NCBI RefSeq assembly: GCF_001661675.2
Contig: NZ_CP019603.1
Location: forward strand, 697,622-761,621
Length of the DNA stretch: 64,000 nt
Direction of reading: 5' to 3'
DNA from: Croceicoccus marinus
GTDB taxonomy: Bacteria > Pseudomonadota > Alphaproteobacteria > Sphingomonadales > Sphingomonadaceae
Shown here: piece by piece, positions 17,151-25,777 of the stretch
How positions within the stretch are numbered: the stretch's first letter is position 1
Layout of the letters: every line of letters begins with the position of its first letter
Notes under the pieces: generated by a model
What the model was told of the DNA's origin: nothing
What the model saw: only the letters and a program-made list of their open reading frames with translations
The model's database searches: none
Position numbers and translations under genes: made by a program

Positions 17151-17179
17151 GAGAGGGCCCGCCGCGCGCGGGCCTTCTC
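17151..17179 (+). terminator. Hairpin after the exonuclease fragment
   Basis: GAGAGGGCCCGC and GCGGGCCTTCTC pair (one G-T wobble) around CGCGC, 30 bp after the stop at 17120. No T-run follows. Confidence 0.5.
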
Positions 17180-17203
17180 GTATCTGCTTGAGGCATTTCC
17201 AAT

Positions 17204-18034
17204 ATGATCATCCTCGACCGCCAGCATCCCATCCGCAATCCCGATTGTCCCGCGATTCCGCAAAGAATGGACAAGACCATCGTCGTCGCCGACTTCGAGT
17301 TCCGCAGAGACCTTGAGAAGCACAGAGCCTATGTCAGACGCGATGGCACTTCCGCGCATTCGGAACCGCGCTGGGCCTTCGACGAGATTGTCTGCGGCTC
17401 CTACGTCGTGATCCGCTTCCCGGCAGGCGATGTGAAGAAACCGGAGGTCGGACGATTCCATACGCTGTGCCAGCCCGACATGGACGAGATCGATATCGTT
17501 GATCATTTTTTCCGGCGGGTGCTCGAGCGGGAAGTGGACGGCGATGGAGAGCCGGCAAGGCTTGCGTCGTGGGCAGGCCATTACAAGGATGACAAGGTAT
17601 TGCGCCGGGTCGCGATGAGCTGGGGCGTGACCTTGCCCCGTCAGCTTTGCAATACCGATGCCCGCTGCCCCCTGCGGCTCGATATGTGCGAGGAATTCTT
17701 TTCCCGGGCGATTGGCGGTCTTCACTTGTCCGAGTTTGCGCAGGGCCAGGATCTGCCCGGCAAAGCCATACCGGCGATCGAACTGCAGAAGCACATCGTG
17801 GCGGGAAACTGGAAGGTGGTCGAGGAGCAATGTGCGGGTGACGTGCTGCTGACTGCGATCCTCGCTGCGCGCTGGCTCGCGGCGTGCGGGGAGATCGGAC
17901 AGACCGGCAAGGCGTGCACGCGCGCGCTCGTCGACCGCTTCTGCGAGCGCGCGCCCACCGATTACACGCGGATGTGGGCGCGCTGGCGCAAGGAGAACCT
18001 TGGCCGCGAGATCCTGACATGCCGCGGTGGGTGA
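17204..18034 (+). CDS. Predicted DEDD-type 3'-5' exonuclease, PolB-like
   Basis: The 276-aa protein has the order of motifs of predicted PolB-like exonucleases. DKTIVVADFEF gives the first Asp-Glu pair. LASWAGHYKDDKVLRRVAMS sits in the middle, and FAQGQDLPGKA precedes VEEQCAGDVLLTAILAARWL, where the last Asp is kept but the usual Tyr four residues before it is changed. Loss of that residue could alter activity. It is likely soluble. The ATG at 17204 has only a weak GAGG 9 bp upstream; Met22 (MDKTIVVADF) is an alternative start. It may act in repair or defence, given the adjoining HNH and HipA genes. Confidence 0.6.
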   Translation: MIILDRQHPIRNPDCPAIPQRMDKTIVVADFEFRRDLEKHRAYVRRDGTSAHSEPRWAFDEIVCGSYVVIRFPAGDVKKPEVGRFHTLCQPDMDEIDIVDHFFRRVLEREVDGDGEPARLASWAGHYKDDKVLRRVAMSWGVTLPRQLCNTDARCPLRLDMCEEFFSRAIGGLHLSEFAQGQDLPGKAIPAIELQKHIVAGNWKVVEEQCAGDVLLTAILAARWLAACGEIGQTGKACTRALVDRFCERAPTDYTRMWARWRKENLGREILTCRGG

Positions 18035-18169
18035 ACCTCGAGGCTGCCATGCTGGTAAGCATGGTCGCCGCCGCGGCGCGATCGATACAGGCGTTAAGGG
18101 GAAGGTGGCCCCGCTCACGCCGCTGTTCTGGCCCCGGCTTCTTCTCTCGCTATAACTTTAGGACATACC

Positions 18170-18562
18170 ATGCCAACGACCAAGCGCCGGGCGGCGCAGC
18201 GCCGCGCGCTGCGCTGGGCGCAGGCCGATATTTGCGCGGGATGCGGCGCATTCCTGCCAAGCGGCAAGCGCCTGCCGCGCCATCATCCCGATACCCCGAC
18301 CTTCGACCACGTGATCGCACGCAGCGATGGGGGAGGGCGCACGCTCTCGAACGGCCTGCTCAAGCACCAGCGCTGCAATCAGCAGCGTGGAAACAAGCCG
18401 CCGACAGGATGCGACCTGCTGTGGCGCGATCTCGTGCAGGCCCGGCTCTCGATGCGGCCCCGGAGCTTCAAGCCGACCTTCCGCAGCGGGGTGCCCAATC
18501 CGCATAGCGGCGAAAGCGCCGAGGGGCGGAGCCTCATGACTATTACAGAGAAAACAACATGA
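18170..18562 (+). CDS. HNH endonuclease domain protein
   Basis: The 130-aa protein has a zinc knuckle start (CAGCGAFLPSG) and the core TPTFDHVIARSDGGGRTLSN followed by LLKHQRCNQQRG, giving the DH...N...H..CN pattern of HNH nucleases. Its stop overlaps the HipA start (ATGA), so the two are probably translated together, an unusual partnership for HipA. The nuclease could restrict foreign DNA or serve homing; its N terminus is basic (TKRRAAQRRALRW). Confidence 0.8.
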   Translation: MPTTKRRAAQRRALRWAQADICAGCGAFLPSGKRLPRHHPDTPTFDHVIARSDGGGRTLSNGLLKHQRCNQQRGNKPPTGCDLLWRDLVQARLSMRPRSFKPTFRSGVPNPHSGESAEGRSLMTITEKTT

Positions 18563-19818
18563 ATATTCAGATCCTGGACCGCCTCGCGGTCCTGTGGGGC
18601 GAACGCCTCGCCGGTGAACTCGCGCTCGATCGTAATGGCGCCATGCAATTTGCCTATGCCGAAAGCTGGCTTCGCGATCCGCAAGCGCTGCCAATCTCCT
18701 ACTCGCTGCCCTTGCAAGCAGAACCGTTCGAAGGCCGTGCCTGCAATCCGTTCTTCGAGAACCTGCTGCCCGAGGAATGGCAGCGCGAGGCCGCAGCCCG
18801 CGCGCTGGGTATCTCGTCGGGCAATCCGTTCCGATTGCTGAAGGCACTGGGCGGTGACACGGCGGGGGCACTGACGCTCTGGCCCGCCGATCAGCCCGTG
18901 CCCTTCGGTCCGAGTGCAAACGCCCCAGTCCCTCTGGATAATGCCGAATTTGTCGATCTGTTCGACCGCATGGCGCGAACCCCCATGCTGGCAGGGGAGG
19001 GGACCCGCTACAGCCTGGCCGGCGCGCAGAGCAAGCTGCCGGTCGTGCTGGCTCATAACCGTATCGCACTGGCATCACCGGGGCAGGCGACCACCCATAT
19101 CATCAAGCCCGAACCTGAGAGGTTCCCGGGACTGGCGGCGAACGAGGCGTTCTGTCTGACCTTGGCGAAAAGCATCGGCCTAAACGCAGCAGAAGCCGAA
19201 TGGCGTTCGATCGGCGGCAGGGCTTTCCTGCTCGTGTCGCGCTATGACCGGATCACCGAAAGCGGAACGACACGGCGCTTGCACCAGGAAGACTTCGCGC
19301 AGGCGTTGGGTGTTCTTTCCTCGAAGAAATATGCAAGCGATGGCGGGCCGGTGTTCCGGGATTGCTTCGATCTCGTCAGGCGCGCCGCGACAGATCCCGA
19401 GACGGAAATTCTCAAGCTGATCGATGCTGCGCTCTTCAATCTCGTCACTGGCAATGCCGATGCGCATGCCAAGAACTTCAGCCTGTTGCGTAAAGCGAAC
19501 GGAGAGGTGGCACTCGCGCCGCTCTACGATCTGGTATCGACCATTGTTTGGCCTGAGCTGTCGAACAGGTTCGCGATGAAGTACGGGCGGGCGAGGGCGC
19601 TCGAAGACATGTCGACCGGCAGCTTCGAGCGCTTCGCTGCCGATGCGGGTGTGGACTTCCAGATAGTCCGGGAACGCGGTGCTTCGCTTTGCGAGCGTAT
19701 CATGCGCAGCGTCGAAGCGGGTTTGGAGACGCCAGGTCTGACCGATCGATCGGCTGTTTCGGCTCTGGCTGTCCTCATCCACGATCGCGCCGGGCGAGTA
19801 TCGCTGAAACTCGTGTGA
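18559..19818 (+). CDS. hipA: HipA-family serine/threonine kinase (type II toxin-like)
   Basis: The 419-aa protein contains the HipA N-terminal subdomain (about 1-110) and kinase core: SLAGAQSKL (152-160, phosphate loop), Lys183 (IIKPEP), the catalytic segment GNADAHAKN with Asp301 and Asn306, and Asp324 in APLYDLVS for metal binding. In E. coli HipA phosphorylates glutamyl-tRNA synthetase and induces dormancy; HipB neutralises it. No HipB-like HTH gene is found next to it. The overlapping upstream gene is an HNH nuclease, and a 58-aa ORF follows. The antitoxin may be absent, replaced or unrecognised. Confidence 0.88.
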   Translation: MNIQILDRLAVLWGERLAGELALDRNGAMQFAYAESWLRDPQALPISYSLPLQAEPFEGRACNPFFENLLPEEWQREAAARALGISSGNPFRLLKALGGDTAGALTLWPADQPVPFGPSANAPVPLDNAEFVDLFDRMARTPMLAGEGTRYSLAGAQSKLPVVLAHNRIALASPGQATTHIIKPEPERFPGLAANEAFCLTLAKSIGLNAAEAEWRSIGGRAFLLVSRYDRITESGTTRRLHQEDFAQALGVLSSKKYASDGGPVFRDCFDLVRRAATDPETEILKLIDAALFNLVTGNADAHAKNFSLLRKANGEVALAPLYDLVSTIVWPELSNRFAMKYGRARALEDMSTGSFERFAADAGVDFQIVRERGASLCERIMRSVEAGLETPGLTDRSAVSALAVLIHDRAGRVSLKLV

Positions 19819-19877
19819 CAACAGATTTGCGGAAAGAGGCCGGTTGTTTCTTTCCGTGGACCGGGCGATCGCGTAAA

Positions 19878-20054
19878 ATGGCGGCCATGTCGCGGTACAC
19901 GATCCATAAGAGCGGTAGCGTAACTTCGGGCCTGGGGCACCGGGCGCAGTCTGAAACCGCGCGTATCCGGAAATATGGCCGGATCCGGGGTCTCGACGAG
20001 ACCGGCCTGCTTGATCGCATCAAATCCATCTTCAGCCGGAATACCATGCGGTGA
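19878..20054 (+). CDS. Small hypothetical protein after HipA
   Basis: A 58-aa basic protein starts MAAMSRYTIHKSGSVTSGLG and continues ETARIRKYGRIRGLDETGLL and DRIKSIFSRN. It is on the same strand, 60 bp after hipA. No family is recognised. Being small and basic it could be a DNA-binding partner, but no HTH is evident. Confidence 0.4.
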   Translation: MAAMSRYTIHKSGSVTSGLGHRAQSETARIRKYGRIRGLDETGLLDRIKSIFSRNTMR

Positions 20055-20088
20055 AGCCATGGGCATTTTGACAGGGGTCTGAGCTCTA

Positions 20089-20640
20089 TTGCCGCTTCCA
20101 CAGAACTATATCGAAGCGCTTGGCAGGCTTGGCGCTGCGTTCGCCGCATATGAATCGGCGACAGGACATGCCGCCATTCTTGTCGGAGGGGCGGCGGCCG
20201 CCATTCACACCGATGGCGAATTCATGTCGGCAGATTTCGATGTGGTGGCAGGCGCTGATCAGGCGTTCGCGGAAGCGATGTCGGCTTCTGGCTTCGTTGC
20301 AGATGACAAAGCCGTCCATGGGATGGGCTGGTATCATCCTGCATATCCGGCCTTTGCGGTCGAACAAGTGTCCGGCGGCTTCTTCGATGGGCGAGGGGAG
20401 CGGGACCGGTGTCTGCGGCTAATTCTCCAAGACGGCGCATCGATCGTACTTCCGGCTGTCGAGGACATGATTGCGGACCGTCTCGGTCAGCATGAAATCG
20501 CGAAAGGCGATACAGCAATGCTCGAGCAGGCCCGGGCCCTGTTCACGCTCGCGCAGGATCTGGACGCTACCTATCTCCGGCGCCGCATCAGCGAAGAAGG
20601 TGGAAATCCCGCACATTTAGGGATATCTGAAGATCCATGA
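20089..20640 (+). CDS. Nucleotidyltransferase-fold protein (AbiEii/DUF6036-like)
   Basis: The 183-aa protein has the minimal nucleotidyltransferase signature ILVGGAAAAIHT (Gly33-Gly34), then MSADFDVV with Asp49 and Asp51, and a later VLPAVEDMIADRLGQHEI. This pattern occurs in AbiEii-type toxins and related uncharacterised enzymes. The start is a TTG at 20089 with a GGGG-type site upstream. The stop overlaps the start of a 65-aa gene (ATGA), so a two-gene toxin-antitoxin-like module is plausible but unproven. Confidence 0.6.
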   Translation: MPLPQNYIEALGRLGAAFAAYESATGHAAILVGGAAAAIHTDGEFMSADFDVVAGADQAFAEAMSASGFVADDKAVHGMGWYHPAYPAFAVEQVSGGFFDGRGERDRCLRLILQDGASIVLPAVEDMIADRLGQHEIAKGDTAMLEQARALFTLAQDLDATYLRRRISEEGGNPAHLGISEDP

Positions 20641-20834
20641 AGTCGATCCAACTCGGTTCCTACCTGGCGTCGGTCAGGGCGCGCAAGGCGGCACTTCGTT
20701 TCGATGAGAGCTCGGCGGCCGTGGACGCACGCCGCAACAAGGGCGGCCAACGTTCGCCCGCCAAGCGCGAACTTCTGGCCAATACGGCGGAGCGCGCCGA
20801 GGCGACCGGGACTCCCAAAGTGATCAGCTACTGA
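20637..20834 (+). CDS. Small protein coupled to the nucleotidyltransferase
   Basis: A 65-aa basic protein (MKSIQLGSYLASVRARKAAL... ending ATGTPKVISY) overlaps the preceding stop by 4 bp. No family is recognised. By position it could be the partner of the nucleotidyltransferase. Confidence 0.5.
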   Translation: MKSIQLGSYLASVRARKAALRFDESSAAVDARRNKGGQRSPAKRELLANTAERAEATGTPKVISY

Positions 20835-20849
20835 TCTCCGGTTGATGCA

Positions 20850-20966
20850 TCAGGGCGTAGATATGATCTGTGCATGCGCGCAGTACAAAGGCAGCGGGTT
20901 GCCGGATTGCTCTCCTGCCTTCAGTGCTTCCAAAAGGCGAACTTTGATTTCGTCCTTTTCGGGCAT
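20850..20966 (-). CDS. Very small ORF, ParD-tail-like
   Basis: A 38-aa frame begins MPEKDEIKVRLLEALKAGEQ and continues SGNPLPLYCAHAQ. AAGGGGG precedes the ATG by 5 bp. The segment EALKAGEQSGNPLP recalls the C-terminal part of ParD antitoxins, but the DNA-binding part is missing. It lies in the 334-bp space between two plus-strand genes; otherwise that space shows nothing. Confidence 0.3.
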   Translation of the reverse strand: MPEKDEIKVRLLEALKAGEQSGNPLPLYCAHAQIISTP

Positions 20967-21168
20967 GGTTTCCCCCTTTCCAGCTCTGATGACATAAAAA
21001 CCATCTTCGTTTGACGACCGTCAGTAGGCCAACCTCAGGCAAGCGGCAGGCTGAGACTCCGACCAAAAGCAACAGCACAAGCCCGCTATGACCGAAACTG
21101 TCGCAGGCCTGTAGGAAAACGAAGCATCACTGCAGACGGTCGGATTCGCGACCAGTAGGAGATGCTTC

Positions 21169-21660
21169 GTGATGCTGCCCTTGATGCTCGCTTCGTTTCT
21201 CATGTTCGTCTTGCTCAGGCTTGCGGTCAAAGCCGTGCAGGCAAATGGAATTGGCAAGTCGCTGCAGGGCTCCTGCGGATCTGCTCGCCAGATACCAGCA
21301 GGAGGTCATGAGGTCGAAGACGCATTTGGGCGCGCGCTCGCTTGCTGTCCGGAGGATGCCACGCCCTTGCTCGAAGCGCGCTCGCCTTGTGCGTTGCTGC
21401 TGGCTCGCGCCGCTTCGGGCGATCTCGATGCGATGACGGATCAGATCGTCGAGCATTTGCGTAGCCACATTCCAGCACTGGTGGCAGCGCACTGCGCCGT
21501 TATCGAAAGAGCTCCACCCGAACTTCGGCGACTGGCGATGGCCGACCTGGTCGAGGATCTGCGCGGCATGGCAGCAATCGCGCAGGGCCGGCTCGACTTC
21601 CTCGCTGCAAGGCGCAGCGAAATGCGCAGGAGCTCCATGCCTTGTGTGGCCGCGGCCTGA
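21169..21660 (+). CDS. Hypothetical protein with N-terminal membrane helix
   Basis: The 163-aa frame begins with GTG after TAGGAG and starts MMLPLMLASFLMFVLLRLAV, a membrane anchor or signal. The rest is helical and Ala/Arg-rich (DAMTDQIVEHLRSHIPALVA, RRLAMADLVEDLRGMAA). The stop overlaps the start of the DUF2779 gene (TGATG), so it is probably expressed with it. No family is recognised. Confidence 0.5.
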   Translation: MMLPLMLASFLMFVLLRLAVKAVQANGIGKSLQGSCGSARQIPAGGHEVEDAFGRALACCPEDATPLLEARSPCALLLARAASGDLDAMTDQIVEHLRSHIPALVAAHCAVIERAPPELRRLAMADLVEDLRGMAAIAQGRLDFLAARRSEMRRSSMPCVAAA

Positions 21661-23120
21661 TGGCGGGGCTCTCCAAATCCCGCATTGCGGCCTTCGAGCA
21701 ATGCCCGCGCCGGCTCTGGCTTCAGGTCTACCGCCGCGAGCTTGCTGATTGGGGCGAGGGGACCGAAGCGCTGTTCGCCATCGGCAACGAAGTGGGCGAG
21801 GCGGCTTGCGCGCTGCACCCGAATGGCGTCATGATCGAGGCCGAGCCGGATCTGGCTGCAGCGCTGGAAACCACCGCACGCCTGATCGCAGAGGACCATC
21901 CCGGCCCGCTGTTCGAGGCGACCTTCATGCACCGCGGCGTGCTCGTCAGGGTCGATGTGATGGAGCGGCTGCCGGATGGTGGCTGGCATGTCGCGGAAGT
22001 GAAGAGCTCGACCGCGCCCAAGGACTACCACGTGAGCGACCTGGCGACGCAGGTCTGGGTACTGCAGGGCTGCGGTATCGATGTCCGCTCGGCCGCGATC
22101 CGCCACGTGGACAACCGGTTCGTGCTGCAGGTTCCCGGCGAACTGGACGGGCTCTTGCGCGATGCGGACATGCTGGGGAAGCTGGGCGGGATCATTGCGG
22201 ACCGCGATGATGTGGTTCGCGCTGCGCAGGCGGTGCTGGCGAGGGAGGAGCCGCAGACTGCGCCGGGCGATCATTGCAGCAGCCCGCATGATTGTGAATT
22301 CGCCGCTCACTGCCGCAGGGGAGAGCCGCTGCCACCGGAATGGCCGGTGACGGTGCTGCCGCGCGGGGCAGGGGCCGCATGGCAAGCGCGCGGCTATGAC
22401 GATCTGTTCGATGTCCCGGCAGACCGTTTGTCAGGTGTGAACGCCATCGTCCACGCGGCAACGGTCAGCGGCACACCCCACCATGACCGCGGCGGTGCCG
22501 CGGCCGAGATGATGCAATGGGGCTGGCCGCGGGCGTGGCTGGATTTCGAGACCATTGCCTTTGCCGTCCCCCGCTGGGTCGGCACGCGTCCCTATCAGCA
22601 GATCCCGTTCCAGTTCTCGCTCCGCCTCGAACAGGAAGACGGCACGATGACCCATGCCGAATTCTTGTCCACCGATGGGACCGATCCGCGGCGTGCGTGC
22701 GCCGAAGCGCTCATCGAGCAGATCCCGGCAGGCGCCGCCATCATCGCCTACCACGCTCCGTTTGAACGCAGCGTTCTGCGCTATCTTGCCGGTTGTTTTC
22801 CGGACTTGTCCGCTGAATTGCAGGACATGGCCGAGCGCTGCGCCGACCTTCTGCCGATTACCCGCAGGCACTGGTACCACCGCGACCAGCGTGGAAGCTG
22901 GTCGATCAAGAAGGTGCTCCCGACGATGGCTGACCTTAACTATGCCTCTCTTGAAGTGAAGGACGGCGGCGATGCGCAGGGTGTCTATCTCGAAGCGATC
23001 GACCCTGCCACCGATCCGGACCGCCGCCTGCTGCTGCGCGAAGCCTTGCTGGCCTATTGCGAGCGCGACACTTGGGCGATGGTGCTGGTGGCGCGCAGAC
23101 TTCTCGTTGAGAGCGTGTGA
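21660..23120 (+). CDS. DUF2779 protein: Cas4/RecB-like nuclease fused to RNase H-like domain
   Basis: The 486-aa protein starts MAGLSKSRIAAFEQCPRRLW, the entry motif of Cas4/AddB-type nucleases. A PD-(D/E)XK site is visible as Asp99 (VRVDVM) and Glu113-Val-Lys115 (VAEVKSS). Four cysteines (Cys15, and Cys206, Cys212, Cys218 in HCSSPHDCEFAAHC) could bind an Fe-S cluster as in Cas4. The second half (from about 290) has AWLDFETIAF, YHAPFERSVL and AYCERDTWAM, fitting a DEDD exonuclease/RNase H fold. The start overlaps the previous stop. Known DUF2779 proteins are uncharacterised; DNA end processing in defence or repair is a reasonable inference. Confidence 0.8.
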   Translation: MAGLSKSRIAAFEQCPRRLWLQVYRRELADWGEGTEALFAIGNEVGEAACALHPNGVMIEAEPDLAAALETTARLIAEDHPGPLFEATFMHRGVLVRVDVMERLPDGGWHVAEVKSSTAPKDYHVSDLATQVWVLQGCGIDVRSAAIRHVDNRFVLQVPGELDGLLRDADMLGKLGGIIADRDDVVRAAQAVLAREEPQTAPGDHCSSPHDCEFAAHCRRGEPLPPEWPVTVLPRGAGAAWQARGYDDLFDVPADRLSGVNAIVHAATVSGTPHHDRGGAAAEMMQWGWPRAWLDFETIAFAVPRWVGTRPYQQIPFQFSLRLEQEDGTMTHAEFLSTDGTDPRRACAEALIEQIPAGAAIIAYHAPFERSVLRYLAGCFPDLSAELQDMAERCADLLPITRRHWYHRDQRGSWSIKKVLPTMADLNYASLEVKDGGDAQGVYLEAIDPATDPDRRLLLREALLAYCERDTWAMVLVARRLLVESV

Positions 23121-23357
23121 GCGAGACGGAGCTATCTGCCGCAAGCAGTTGCTGAAGCCTGCGCAACTGTCACGCTTCAACGGTTTTGCCGCGACCATTT
23201 ATCTCAGCTCGTTAACCAATAGAATAGAAAATCGGGCGATAGCTTCGCCCACTGCTTTATGGATGACGTGATGCCAATTTATCTTGCCAAGAACATTTTC
23301 TCATTGAGGTATGTAGACCCAAAAATGGGTTTGCCTGAATTTTGCAATCTTCAAGCT

Positions 23358-24654
23358 GGACACCCGCAACAACTCTGATTTTGGCCGCGTGATTGGGCGG
23401 CTTGAGGTGCGTAGCGTGAGGAGTGCCATTTCATGACGGCGCTGGGCCTTCTGAGGTTGTATTTTCGTCGCTGGTCAGCCCATTTCCTGCATTCAGGCGC
23501 ACCTATCCTGTGGCTGCCCGCCGCTCGTGGAAGATCAGGCGGTCGAAATTGTAGACCAGGTTGGCCAGCGTAAGTTTGGCCTGCGCCCTGGCGAGCCCAA
23601 TGGTCCGGATGAATAGACCATAGCGATTCTTCTGGTGCGCAAAGACGTGCTCCACCTTGGCCCGCACGGCCGATTTCGCGGCATTGGCGCGCGCGATGCG
23701 CTCGGGCATCGGTTTGCCCTTGGGCTTTCTGCGATGGATGCGGCTCGTGAGCATGTTGCGCGCCAGCCATGTCTCGTTCTTCTGGCTGCGATAGGCGCTG
23801 TCGGCCCAGACGTCGCTGGCGGTGTTGCTGGTGTCGATCACGCAGCGCAACTGACGCCCGTCGCTATGCGCCGCCGATGTCACCGCTGCCCTGCGAATAA
23901 AGCCGAAGCGGCGGTCGATGCTGATATGGGATTTGTAACCGAACACCGGCGTGGCGATCTGCGGCAGCGGTGTCCCATCCGGGCGATATCGGATCTTGCC
24001 GCCGATCTTCACCGTCCAGCGCGCGTCGACATCCTTCTGGTGCGCCTTGTTTGGCTTGCCGCGCCAGATCTGCTTCGCCGACTTGCCCGCCTTGATGGCG
24101 GCCTTCTCGTCCTCGGTGTTGCGCTGCTTGGGCGCGGGCACCAGCGTGGCATCCACGATCTGGCCGCCCATGGCGAGATAACCTGCCTCGTGCAGTTGCC
24201 GCTCGAACGCCTGCATCAATGCCTCGAGCGTCCCGCTCCCGGTTAGCCGGTTGCGATAGTGACGGATGGTGTTCTCGTCGGGCATCGCGCCACCCAGATC
24301 GAAGCCGAAAAAGCGCATCCAGCTCAAGCGATCGCGGATCATGAACTCCATGCGCGCATCCGACAGATTATGCTGTGCCTGAACCACCAGCACCTTGAAC
24401 ATCGCGACCGGATCGAACGGCGGCCGACCGCCTTTTGCGCCGTTGCTATACCCTAGGCCGCGGGTCAGTAGCGGCCGGAAACGCTCGAAATCCACCGTGC
24501 CCGCCAAAACCTCGAGCGGATCGCCGTCCTTGCTCAGCCGGTCTAGGTGCTCCGCCAGCGAAAACAGGCTGCGTGGCTGCATCGATGCTCTCCTTACAAT
24601 GCACCGAATGAATCACAGCAGCGGTCTCAAAGCGAGAGGTTATTACGGGTGTCC
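23358..24654 (-). mobile_element. IS5-family element, copy A (1,297 bp)
   Basis: The ends GGACACCCG and CGGGTGTCC are inverted, flanked by AGCT on both sides (23354-23357 and 24655-24658), a 4-bp target duplication. The sequence is the same as copy B at 42878-44174 in every stretch I compared, so it transposed recently. Confidence 0.9.
23503..24582 (-). CDS. IS5-family transposase
   Basis: The 359-aa DDE transposase starts MQPRSLFSLAEHLDRLSKDG. Motifs include the first catalytic region IVDATLVPAPKQRN, then DVWADSAYRSQKNE and AVRAKVEHVFAHQKNRYGLF. It is intact and the same as the protein at 43023-44102. It is in opposite orientation to the GIY-YIG gene it interrupts. Confidence 0.93.
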   Translation of the reverse strand: MQPRSLFSLAEHLDRLSKDGDPLEVLAGTVDFERFRPLLTRGLGYSNGAKGGRPPFDPVAMFKVLVVQAQHNLSDARMEFMIRDRLSWMRFFGFDLGGAMPDENTIRHYRNRLTGSGTLEALMQAFERQLHEAGYLAMGGQIVDATLVPAPKQRNTEDEKAAIKAGKSAKQIWRGKPNKAHQKDVDARWTVKIGGKIRYRPDGTPLPQIATPVFGYKSHISIDRRFGFIRRAAVTSAAHSDGRQLRCVIDTSNTASDVWADSAYRSQKNETWLARNMLTSRIHRRKPKGKPMPERIARANAAKSAVRAKVEHVFAHQKNRYGLFIRTIGLARAQAKLTLANLVYNFDRLIFHERRAATG

Positions 24655-25777
24655 AGCTTTGCCGCTGCCCGAATGGCGCGGGGATCAAAAACAATTCAAT
24701 GGCCCTGGTTTATACGGAGTATTTCTCGACAAACGGCTCTTTTACATCGGCCTCTATGCCGGTAAAGAAAAAGAACCGTTCGCTGGAAGCGTTTTGGAAC
24801 GTTGGCGGAAGCATATTACATATCACATACTACGGTCGCCCGAGATCCGTTTCGCACCGAGTATATTGCGGAAAATTCTAGAAACGCTCAACGGTGCCGG
24901 ATCAGACGCGTTGGCCGATTGTCTTCCAGCGAAACGCGACGTCGCGGCACTCCCAGTGGAGCACGCCCTCATAAACGCTCCTGGCAGTTGCACGCTTAAC
25001 AAGGTTCGCTTTGCCGATCAGAATCCAGATTTGCTTCACCAAGACAAGGAAGCATTGCTCGAACGATTTTCGTTTGTCTACGTGCAATGGCCCCGCGAGG
25101 ATTTGGTGCGGATTTGTACTAGTGCAGCTAAGCCAAGCATGTGGGTAAAGTCGCATTGGCTCGCCAGCATGGAGCGAGAGCTGATCCGCGAGCTTAGACC
25201 GATCTGCAACTCCCAGACATCGCCTGGCACAGAGCGGAGCGATGTTGGGCCAGAGGAATTCGAGGTGATGGTGCAAACGAAAATGGAATCCAAGTTTGAG
25301 GCGTGTCGAGATTCTGTTCCCGCTCCCGCTTCGGCGGCCGACATGGAGGCGCTCGCCGAAGATGAGGAGAGTTTGACCGATCCCAACTCGAGTTTGTTCA
25401 TCGAGGGGGCAGCCGATGTTGATCGTCCGAAGGTTGAAACATTGCTGGAAGACCTCGAACTGGCTTGCCCAAGCGCTTGGGAGATCTATTCCACCAACAC
25501 CCCCGATATTCGCATTCAAACAAAGAAGCCTATCGGAAGAACAAGAGTGCTCCTTACCCTTCGCAGTAATTTTTGGGGAGACACCGAAGCTGATATAGAA
25601 ATGTGCAACCTTCTAGGCTTTGAAGCAAAGGTCGGGAATGCACCGCGACTATCCAACAGCTTCCGCTTTGATCCAGAGCGACATGGGCCAGCCGACTTGT
25701 TTGTCCTGGCCGGGGTAACGCTGCAACGTATCTTTTCGCGACAGAGCGAGTGATAGAAAACGATTAATCGTACCTCA

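Larger units (their letters stand above)
23259..25753 (+). pseudogene. GIY-YIG-like nuclease gene split by IS5
   Basis: The gene begins at 23259 (or ATG 23271, MPIYLAKNIFSLRYVDPKMG) and reaches CNLQA at the IS5 boundary. After removing the IS and one AGCT copy it continues in frame as LPLPEWRGDQKQFNGPGLYG. The segment GPGLYGVFLDKRLFYIGLYA has GIY-YIG-like spacing, followed by ERWRKHITYHI. The remainder, about 300 residues to FSRQSE, has no recognised domain. The reconstructed protein is about 394-398 aa. GGGCGA-TAGCT-TCGCCC at 23234-23250, just upstream, may be an operator or attenuator. Confidence 0.7.
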
